Shown here in pieces: positions 55,501 to 64,000 of a stretch of 64,000 nt of DNA (its first letter is position 1; each line of letters starts with the position of its first letter). The position numbers were made by a program, and so were the translations under genes. Source of the stretch: Pascua guehoae (Eukaryota; Basidiomycota; Tremellomycetes; Trichosporonales; Trichosporonaceae); the NCBI GenBank assembly GCA_001600415.1, contig BCJX01000006.1, positions 1,151,588 through 1,215,587 on the forward strand, written 5' to 3'. The notes below the pieces were generated by a model that worked only from the letters and a program-made list of their open reading frames with translations, was not told the DNA's origin and did not search any database.

Positions 55501-58307
55501 TGTCGTCAAGGATCCTGAAGAGTTGACGAGTGAGTCTGCTTTCCTGCCCACTCTAACGTTAGACACTATTATTGCCGCAGCGGGACAGTGCGGCGCGCGC
55601 GTTATTATCAACGCAGAGTGGCTAGAAGAGGGTTCCAAACCGACCATGTCCAAGTCTTTATATATCGCAAAGGGTACGACGAGATCCACTGATACCTGCT
55701 CACTCCAGATATGCCTTGGGAGTGGCTTTTGGCGTCCGGCCGTGTTGCCGCGGTTTGTCATCAAGGGGGTGCGTACAACATACCATAAAAGAGTACCTCA
55801 CAGCTTACGCCTCTGTAGATGGCGGTTCGACGGCCGCTGGACTACGCCACGGACTCCCGACAATTATTGTGTCCTATTATGGAGATCAATGGTGAGCTGT
55901 CGTCTGACAACACGCGTGGCTTACGCCCCAGGATGTGGGGTGACGCCGTCCACGAAGCTGGTGCTGGCCCACGTCCCATTTCGCACTTACACCTCACACC
56001 CGACACTCTCGCTGCGGCCATCACGTTTGCGCTTGCCCCCGCGGTCCGCGAAGCGGCACAGGCTCTTGGAAAGGACTGCCACGAAGAGGACGGCACAAGA
56101 CAGGGCGTCGACAGCTTTCACCGTCACCTCCCATTGCTCAACATGAGGTGGGTCGCCCTCGCAAGTACGGCGACAAAATCTGACGAGCAGATGCCAGGTA
56201 GACCCATCCCGCAAGGCGCTCTGGTGGTCGGACATGCACTGCATGCGCCTGTCGGGGGAAGTCGCCGCCGTCCTTGTCGAGGCGCGGTTTCTCAACTGGC
56301 GTGCATTCCAGCCGCACCGTCCGGCGACGTTTGAGGACTGGCGGAATTACACCAACCCGCTCTCGGCCGTCGGGCAGGCGGTGCAGCATGTCGGGAAGAA
56401 GGCTGTGACGGGCACGAGTCAGGTGCTTTATGCTCCTGTGCGTTGAGAAGCTAATTTTGCACTCTCCTCGGGATGAGTGGTTTCCTGTTCCATTTCTCAA
56501 GCTGACGCACAGAACCGCGGAATGGGCAACATATTAATGGGCGTCCCCAAAGGTCAGTGTAAAAGTCCGGACTGCTCTTCGTGGCTGTATTATCATGTCA
56601 CAGAATTCTCCAACTGACCAGCAGCCTCGTTTGACATGATCAGCTCCATCCAAGAAGGCCTGGAAAACGTCCCAGGTGCCCTGGGCTCGCAGACCCGGCG
56701 GCGTGGGCGCGTCGACTCGTTCAAGACTGGCATGACAGAGGGCGTCAAGGGGTTGGGGTACTCGGTGTATGACGGGTTTACGGGGCTTATCACCGAGCCT
56801 GTCCAGGGTGGACGCGAGGGTGTGAGTAGATGGACTACCGCTGGGCAATGGACCACCGGGCACCGACTGACATGCAGGGAGTTCTCGGCGCGATTGGCGG
56901 CACTGCCAGGGGCGGTGAGTAGGCTGACCAACCCAGCCTTTCTGGCTAACAACAGTGGTCAACCTCACCTCGCGCGTGACGGGCGGGACACTCGGCCTCC
57001 TCGTCCACCCGACCGCCGGCGCCTTCCGCGCCGCCCGCGGGCAGCTCTCCAAGCAAGGCGTCGTGGATACGCGGAGCGTCCTGTGCTCTCCGCGCGAGGC
57101 CGAGAGCCACGCCACCGCCGCGCGCCTCACCTACAGCGAGCGGCAGGGCATCCTGCACGTCTGGGCGTCGCTTGCGCAGCCCGACCGCATTGAGGCGCGG
57201 CGCTGGGACTTTGTCCAGGAGGCTCAAAATCGCGCCGACGGGCGTCCTCGTGCCCTCCCCCCGGCCAGGACACCGAGCATCCACAGTGTGAGGAGCAGTT
57301 TGAATAGCCCGCACAGCCCCGTCGCAAGCTACCACACGCGCAACGCCAGCATGCCAGCACTTGGGGAGAGCACCAGTCTCCCCAGTGCTTTACCAAGTGC
57401 AGATCCCAGCACAGACCCCAGCGAGCAGCGTCTCCAGGCCACCCTCACGCGTATCCGCGCCCGGCAAGAGGCACGCGCGGCGCGCCGCCCAGGCTCCATG
57501 TCTGCATCAGCATCAGCCTCTATGTCCTCCCTCCCTCCCGCGGCCCACGCGGGCCCCTCGAGCGCGTACCCAGGCCTCCCAGCATACGACCCCAGCACCC
57601 ACCCACACCACACACCCCAGCTCAGCCGCGACTACAAGTCTCTCCCTCCCAGCTCGTCGGGAGACCTCAAACGCGACCTCCTCACCCTCGACCTCGGCGG
57701 CCCCTCCACCACACATAGACCCGCTGGCCCCGCCCAGCAGATGGCGAGTATCAACACTGGCGCATACACCGCCCAGTCTCCAGCGTCGGCGGCGCCGTCG
57801 TCAGCCGCAGACCTCAAGCGCGACCTCCTCGCCCTCGACCTCTTGAGTCCCGGAACGCCCACCGCGCCGTCCGCACGACCGCGTCCAGTCAGTTATCCCC
57901 AGCCAGCACATCCGCCACCGGGACAACTGCCGCCACCACCATCGACGCACGCGTACGATCTCCCGCCCCTCAAGGCCGACTACCTCGCGCTCGAACCCAC
58001 ACCCACACCCAGCCCGACGGTTGGTGGCGTCATACGCGTGGCCGAGTCCAATGCACTGCATCCGGGCAATACGGCGGGGCAAAGTGGCGTCGCGGAGGGC
58101 CAGAAGCGTGGGTTCTGGCGGCGCAAGAAGGGCAAGGAGGGCGACAAGGAGACAAAGGAGAGCAAAAAGGACAAGTCCAAGGGCAAAGACAAGGAGAAGA
58201 AGGACAAGGGCAAGGGGAAGAAGGACAAGGGCAAGGGCAAGGGGGGCCGGGAGGAGGGCAAAGGCAAGGGTAAGGACCAAGGCCAGGACGACGAAACGGC
58301 CACATAG
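52524..58307 (+). CDS. Sterol 3-beta-glucosyltransferase-like protein with a VPS13/ATG2-like C-terminal extension
   Basis: Seventeen exons give 1246 residues: 52524..52863, 53461..53664, 54234..54452, 54689..54910, 54951..55062, 55123..55295, 55351..55447, 55489..55529, 55563..55673, 55709..55768, 55819..55891, 55932..56147, 56191..56437, 56513..56552, 56625..56821, 56878..56914 and 56956..58307. The GT core (about 110-650) matches UDP-glucose:sterol transferases: NVVMFCAGSK then VQPYLALAL, SPTAFAHIHVAEALGIPLI, YAWSEALVPKP, GPAPIYFG and STAAGLRHGLPTIIV, then AGAGPRPI. The N-terminal loop is GSKAEVQPY rather than GSRGDVQPY, and the donor loop reads CHQGDGGSTAAG rather than the usual HHGGAGTTAAG. 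No PH or GRAM domain of Atg26 is seen. Residues about 720-830 carry GVKGLGYSVYDGFTGLITEP and similar Gly-spaced helices resembling VPS13/ATG2 C-termini. A disordered region with three LKRDLL-type motifs and a Lys-rich tail follows. The start codon is tentative. Confidence 0.82.
53856..53938. repeat. ggttgga tandem repeat with unresolved bases, in glucosyltransferase intron 2
   Basis: About ten near-identical copies of the 7-mer ggttgga/tggaggt lie in the 569-nt second intron. Two single N (53874 and 53882) fall inside the array, so copy-to-copy assembly is uncertain. The upstream 150 bp are almost pure purine. Confidence 0.9.
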
Positions 58308-58685
58308 ACCACTACCAAGGCAGATAACGTGAGATTCCAGTACTAGTGTAGCCTACAAGTTGTGCAGCGGCGTTCTCCCACCGTGATAATCGCCAGACAT
58401 GCATATCTGTCGCCTGTGAGTCGCGTCGATCTCTACTAACATTCGTGCAGTCTAGACGTGTGGCATGTCATGGAATGCTACTCAAAGCCCGAATAATTGC
58501 CCGGTACGGGGCACTGCTACTACATTCTGGTCCGCTACTCATCTTTTGCTGTCCCTCTCTCCATCTCCTATCCCCGCTCTCTCTGACGCTCTCGCTCCCT
58601 CTCTGTGATCCGCTGCCCTCATTCCGTAATGTGGATACCTATCCTCGCTTCACACAGCCTGTCTTCCACACCTAGTGGTCACGCT
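58308..58685. other. Spacer between convergent glucosyltransferase and PEX5
   Basis: About 380 bp of 3' flanks. C/T-rich near 58540-58620. No gene seen. Confidence 0.5.
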
Positions 58686-61573
58686 CTAGAGCGTGAGGGG
58701 GAAACCTGGGAATCAGTCAGTACACCATAGGTGCGCAGTGAGGAGACGTACCGCTCAGGTCGTGGTGGTTGGCGAGCGTCACGAGGTCGGGGCGCTGTAA
58801 GCTGGTCCGTTAGCGTTCCGTCGTAGGATGCCTTCTTCCCGCTCCAGGTCTGGTCACGAGCGCCTGCCTCATACTCGTACTCGTACTCGCACTCATACTC
58901 GTACTCACTGCAGACACGCCATGCGGAGGGTGGTCCAGAGCGCCTCGCTCGTCACGCCCTTGACCTGGTTCTCGGCGCCGGCGCCGTACCCCTCGGTCAC
59001 GTCGGCGTGCTGCAGACGGATCGCGTCGAGGATGCACTGAGCCGCGAGGCGGTACTGGGCGAGGTTGATGTAGCTGATGCCGAGGTTGAACTGGGCGCGG
59101 ACAAAGTGCGGGTGCAGTGCCAGCGCGCGCTGGTAGTGCTTGATGGCCTCGTTGGAGCGGCCAGAGTTGGCGAGCGTCGCGCCGAGGCGGTTGTAGAGGA
59201 CCCAGTCCTGCGGGTTAGTACGGGAAACATGGGGGTCGGGGAGAAGAGGAGTGGGAAGCTAGTCTAGTGGGCTACAGAACACTGGCAGCCTACAAGACGC
59301 AACTGCCGGTCGAGGGCAATGAACTCACGTCAGGACGCGCCTCGAGCGCCGCGGTGAAGCAGTCCTCGGCCTTGTGGTAATCCTGCTCCGTCAGCTCGTC
59401 CCAATCCTCGGCCAACGCAGCCTCCACCCACCTCGTTGGCATTAAAGAGCACACCGAGCGCAACCTGGACATCGACGTCGAGGTCGTGCGGGTTCTGGCG
59501 CGCAATATCGATGAGCATGTCGATAATGCGCGTCACGCGCTCCTCGCGCGTCTCGTGCTCGGTCTCGCTGAGCGGCATGTTTGGGTTCCCGAGCTCGATC
59601 CAGCGCTCGAGCGACTGGAGAGCATTCGCCTCCTTGCCCTCGTTGGTGTAGCTGACCGCCAGCGCAAGATAGGCCGCGCGCGTGTCGGGAGCCAGCTGGG
59701 TCGCGTGGGCGAGCGCGCGGATCGCAGCGTCCTCGCGTTCATTTTCCTGCTGCTTCAGGCCGAGTGCAAGCCAGGCCGACGCGTCGCGCGGGTCCTGCTG
59801 CACCGCTGCTTCGAGCTCGAGCACACCCTGGCGTCAGCCGTGTTCATTGTATCTCTGCAGGAAGGCCGCAAGATGATGCCACATCTTGGGGCCAGCATCT
59901 CGCCCAGCACAAGCTCTCTTCACACGACGGCGGACACACTCACCATTGTCGTCGGGGACATCTCGCGCATGATCGGCGATCCGAGGGTATAGGGATTCTG
60001 GGTGTGGAAGAGGTACGGCGCCGGATCTTCGGGGCGGTCCCAATGGTCCCAGTCGTGCTGAAGCCCGCCCCACCCTTCGTGCGAGCTTGCACCGTACACC
60101 GGGTCCTGGACGGCCTTGCGGGGTCCCGAGAATTCGAGCAGTGCGTCCGTGTCAAAGTCGGACATGGCGTCGGTGTCAAACGCCTCCTCCCACGCCGACG
60201 CGCCGCCGGGCATGGTTGTGCTCGACGCCCGCGCCTCGTCGAGGTTGCGGGGCACGCTCGACCTGGCCTGCTCCTCATCAAAGTGGACGCTCTTGCGGTG
60301 CTGCTGCTGGTAGGACATGCCGTCGGTGACTGTGACGCCGTCGGCAAGTGTGAGTGCGTCCTGGAAGTTGCGGGTCCACTGGTCAGCCGGTCCGTCCATC
60401 GTCGCAGGGTGGATCTCGTACGGCGGCGTGACCCAACCCGGGCGCTCGGCCTGAGTGGTGGTATTGCTAGCCGTCGCAGGGGTTGCAGCTGCGCCCGCAT
60501 CGTCAAGGAACGCCGACGCCCAGTCGACGCCTTGCGAAGTGACAAACTTGGCACCCTCGCCGACTTCTTGTCCCTCGGGAATCGTCTTGTCGGTAGGCTC
60601 CTGGACGACAACCGAGCCATCGCCCAGTCCACGGAGGAGGCGGACAAACTGCGACTCCTTGAGCTTTTCATTTGTGGGAAGCTGCTCCTCGGCGAGCTGG
60701 TCGACCAGAGCCTGTGCCGTGCGCGCCAGCTCGTCCTGCGGCCGGTCTTCGGGTGCGACGGTGGTCTCTTGGCTCTCCTGCACTTGTGCCTGCACTGGCG
60801 CCTGCGCCTGAGCCTGTGGTTGGGCCAGCTGCGGCTCGGGGGGCACTGGGCGCATGACCTGTGGTGGTGGCGGCTGCTGGTACATTTGCATCGGCATGGT
60901 CGACTGCATGGGCATAGCCGCTTGCATGGGCATGGCGCCCATGGCCATCGGTCCTCCCATCGCCATCATCGGCGCTGCCGCGGGACGTGCCCATGGTGCC
61001 ACCGTCGGTGCCTGTTGTGGAGTCGCTGTCCGCAGGGGAGAAGAGCGCGACGAGTCAAACTCGGACCCCCACTCTCCTGCCCGTCCCTTGCCCTTTGCAG
61101 CGGCGGGGAACTGCTCAGCCCACTGTCCCGACGCTGGTCCTGCGACGGCTTGGCCACCCGCGAGCGGCGCATGCACATGTGGTGCTATTCCAGGCCCCAG
61201 GTGCTGCTGCTGCTGGGGGAGGTGGGAGCGGAGCTGGGCGAGATCGAAAGAAGACGAGGCGGGCTGTGCGCCGGGTCCAGGCGCAGGGCGCGAGCGAAAC
61301 TTGTTGTCAGTACACGAGCAGGATGACTGGTGGTGGGGTCATGATTGCGCTGAGTCATGGACAGGACGAGGGACGACGAGGATTAAACACCTACTGCACT
61401 GGGGCCGGCTGTGGAGTTGGGCGACGAAACAAAACGGTCCTGCATATCAGTGTGTGTCAGCAGATTCGGCAACTCACGCGCTGGACACCGTAATCGCGCT
61501 CGACGAGCTTGCCGACGTCTTTGAGGGCTGTCGATGGCCCACAGTCGACCGCACCGCCGGAGACGAATGACAT
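58686..61573 (-). CDS. PEX5: Peroxisomal targeting signal 1 receptor
   Basis: PEX5 binds SKL-type C-termini of matrix proteins and carries them to the peroxisomal docking complex. Seven exons, 61573..61478, 61299..59944, 59827..59432, 59382..59329, 59207..58909, 58801..58752 and 58705..58686, give 756 residues. The N-terminus MSFVSGGAVDCGPS has the conserved cysteine (C11) used for mono-ubiquitination and recycling. Five WxxxF docking motifs are seen: WAEQF (92-96), WGSEF (109-113), WASAF, WTRNF and WEEAF. A Met/Pro/Gln-rich block sits between the second and third. The TPR half includes ELEAAVQQDPRDASAWLALG, NKL-type RLGATLANSGRSNEAIKHY and AQFNLGISYINLAQYRLAA, and ends HHDLSGFPLTL. The protein is divergent from TLG2 across about 800 bp. 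Confidence 0.95.
58870..58906. repeat. actcgt hexamer repeat in PEX5 intron 5
   Basis: About six copies of actcgt/actcat follow one another just inside the donor of the fifth PEX5 intron. Confidence 0.85.
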
Positions 61574-62382
61574 GGGTGGTGGTGGTCTGGGGGACAGGCG
61601 GAGGTGGAGGGGGGAGACGGATGTGGAGGCCGATTAATTCTCTGCCGAGCTGGAGGGCAGGTGGCCAGAGTGGTGGTCGATGATGAGGCTAGTTGAGAGA
61701 ATGATGAGAGAGGGAGAGAGAGAGAGAGAGGTGATGAGAAACGAGTGACTAGGTTGTAGACGTGGTTCGTGTGTTATCGTGTGTCGTCGTCCGGCTCATC
61801 CGGTTCGTGGTTCTCCAACTCTTTTTACTCTTTAGGGGGGTACAAAGAAGTAGAGAACTAGCGAAGCAATGCAACAGGTACCAGGCTGCAGGCTGCAGGC
61901 TGTCTGTCCTCTGCAATGACCCTCTCTCGTGCGGCTAACGGCGTTAACGGATCAGAGTCACTCACTCTCTACTCTGACTCTGACTCTACCGGCAATGACA
62001 AACGCGGTTCCTACGGTAAAGCTGCCCGGGGCGCACAGCGCACCAACATTCATCGACCGGTAAAGGCCGATTCAGGGAAAAACACCACACCACCACCACA
62101 CACATACCCAGGGATCAGGGAACGTGGATCCCCATCGCCCCAAAAACACGTGGCACACGTGGCATCGTTGGCCAGGAAATCTCAAAGCTAATCTGAAATT
62201 AGCGGAAGCAGATCTGGGAGGCAAATCAATTTAGGATTACGTTGTTAATCGACGTGGCGCCACTGTGGCCTTCGGCCGCCGTCGGCGTCATCATTCATGA
62301 GCGCAGCGCGACCTCACCACCCACCCACCCCATGGCATCACTCCCACACCCCCCATAAACCTAACAAGACTCACACACCACC
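61574..62382. other. Divergent promoter region PEX5 / TLG2
   Basis: About 810 bp. A GA repeat (about 61705-61730) lies about 140 bp upstream of the PEX5 ATG on the + strand (CT-rich for PEX5). The right side has a CAC/CCA-rich leader before the TLG2 ATG. No third gene. Confidence 0.55.
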
Positions 62383-64000
62383 ATGAACCCCTACGCGCCG
62401 AGCTCGTCAAAGCACCCCCCAGACGAACCCATCACACGTTCCCGCACACTCTTTTACCTTTCTGTGCGCGACAGCTCGAGCTTTGGGACCAATCGCGGAC
62501 CCCGCCTCGCTGCTGCCCAGTATGGCGACACGGTCGATGTCGAGGACGACGAGCGCGGTGGGCTCCTCGGGAGCCACAGTACGCATGTGGATATGCACGG
62601 TCTTCCACCGAAATGGTGCGTGCAGGACCCAAGTGCAGGTGTAGCAGTTTATGCTTGCCTGGCTTGGGTGTGCCTTGGGCCAGCTCAACTGACGTGCAGG
62701 GTGGACGTGAATGACGAGGTGGAGGACATTCTCGAACGCGTAAAGGGCAAAGGTGAGTTACTTTGGGCATTATGGGTCTGAACCAGAGTCTGTTGCAAGG
62801 TCAAGTCCCGAGATGTGAGGACTCACATCTCTGCCGGACCTGGCTTGTCTCCTCCCACGTCGTCTGCTCTCTCCTTGTTTTGCGCTCGCTAACGTCCAGT
62901 CGCCACGCTCGACAAGCTGCATGCCAAACACGTCATGCCCTCATTCACAGACCGGAGTGCCGAGGAGCGTGAAATTGAACGACAGACGGCCGATATTACC
63001 AGGGTGGGACAGAATAGCCAAGCTACCGTCCATGTGCTGACAGGCAGGACTTCCGACGGTGCTCCAATCTCATCGCATCTATCGCACCAGGTCGCGGCGC
63101 ACCACGCGTCGAGGCCATGACGTCCAAGAACGTCCAGCGGGGTCTTGCGCAAAAGGTCCAGGAGGCGTCGGCGTTGTTTAGGAAGAAGCAGCGCGTGTAC
63201 ATGCAGAGTGAGTCATGGGACCGCTGCGTCGTCTGTTGAGGATATGGCTAACGGGCAGAACTCCAAGGCCACGCTGTTAAGAACAAGGATCTCTTGGCTG
63301 CCAGTGGCGCCATTACTCTTCGGGGCACCGATTCGTTGGATGCTCTTGACGAGGACGAGGAGGCTGTGAGTGATCCTAGCTGAAGTGGTGTCGCAATGCT
63401 GGACCTTGGCTAGGCGCCCTCGGTGCCAACGGGATGTGCGCACAGCCTGCCTGTGACTAGCTCCTCCCTAGTAAATAATAGCTAACGCTCGCAGTCCCGA
63501 AATCAACTGCAATCACAGTCGACCACGACCATGACGGTCGATACCAATATCGAACAACGGTCGAAGGAGATTACGCAGATTGCGTCGTCGATCTCGGAGC
63601 TCGCCGACCTCTTCCGCGATCTGGGCAACCTCGTCGTCGAGCAGGGGACGGTGCTCGACTCAGTCGAGTACAATGTGCAGCAGACGAGCAAGAACCTCTC
63701 GGACGCAGTCGAGGAACTGAACGTTGCACGCACGTACCAGCGCAACACGGGCAAGCGCAAGTGCATCCTGCTGCTTATTCTGCTCATCATTCTCATGATC
63801 GTCATCCTCATCTACAAGCCGAGAGGACACGGTGGCTCGAACAAAGGGGAAGACGGGGAGAAGGAGGGAGAGGACAGTTCGAGTCAAAGTGCGACCTTGA
63901 GTGGGGGCTCGTCGTTCCTGTTGCCTACGACATACCGCGTCGCCGCCGTGGACGTGACCTCTGCCATCAGCACCACCTCGTCGCCCCACTCTGCCTCCAG
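62383..64000 (+). CDS. TLG2: Endosome/TGN t-SNARE of the Tlg2/syntaxin-16 family (3' end beyond window)
   Basis: This Qa-SNARE mediates fusion of endosome-derived vesicles with the trans-Golgi network and binds the SM protein Vps45. Exons are 62383..62615, 62700..62752, 62900..63003, 63048..63207, 63259..63365 and 63495..beyond 64000; phases match. The N-terminus has RSRTLFYLSVRDSS, like the RTxLFLSYR peptide of Tlg2 that binds Vps45. The Habc region continues through LDKLHAKHVMPSF and KKQRVYMQ. The SNARE helix begins EQRSKEITQIASSISELADL and contains FRDLGNLVVEQGTVLD with the zero-layer Gln, then DSVEYNVQQTSKNL. A transmembrane helix (CILLLILLIILMIVILIY) follows. A luminal Ser/Gly/Glu-rich tail of more than 55 residues runs off the window; yeast Tlg2 also has such an extension. 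Confidence 0.9.

Noticed and set aside
1..64000. CRISPR array, prophage or bacterial operon
   Set aside because: Spliceosomal introns in nearly all genes and eukaryotic protein families; the only tandem repeats lack spacers.

Overview
The window comes from the nuclear genome of a basidiomycete yeast. It is GC-rich and gene-dense. Nearly every protein gene is split by short GT-AG introns, mostly 40-170 nt, with GTGAG-type donors, CTAAC or CTGAC branch sites and CAG acceptors. The calcineurin B and ArfGAP proteins look most like those of Tremellomycetes (Cryptococcus and relatives). The even GC and tight introns suggest Trichosporonales, but that placement is inference. I see no prokaryotic features, no CRISPR array and no intact mobile element.

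Layout from left to right. The 3' end of an unknown single-pass membrane protein (+) is followed by calcineurin B CNB1 (-), an intron-containing tRNA-Val (-), a secreted polyamine/amine oxidase (-), a GPI-type chitin deacetylase (-), a cyclase-family hydrolase broken by a 755-base assembly gap (-), the COPI ArfGAP GLO3 (-), a CDC4-like F-box/WD40 protein (-) and the F1 epsilon subunit ATP15 (-). Next come an MRH4-like mitochondrial DEAD-box helicase (+), a YMR226C-like 3-hydroxyacid dehydrogenase (-), an MFS transporter (-), a CSC1/OSCA-type channel (-), a basic repeat-bearing protein with a TPX2-like tail (+), ribosomal protein L11 (-), a secreted Cu/Zn superoxide dismutase (+), an F-box-like protein (+), a 17-exon sterol-glucosyltransferase-like protein with a VPS13/ATG2-like C-terminal extension (+), the peroxisomal import receptor PEX5 (-) and, cut by the right edge, the t-SNARE TLG2 (+).

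The genes do not form an operon or a clear biosynthetic cluster. They are housekeeping and trafficking genes placed side by side: calcium signalling, COPI and endosome-TGN traffic, peroxisome import, mitochondrial ATP synthase and RNA metabolism, cell wall and oxidative stress. The spliced models below were assembled by hand from splice signals. For every complete model the exon lengths sum to a multiple of three, which supports them.

The most unusual items are the glucosyltransferase with its VPS13-like segment and three copies of an LKRDLL-type motif, the duplicated VDGIFGGA motif in the TPX2-like protein, the Met-rich block of PEX5, the His-rich N-terminus of the CDC4-like protein, a possible 34-nt intron in the channel gene, and an assembly gap whose two edges both run outward into poly-G. 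I found no strong candidate for a wholly new multi-gene system.
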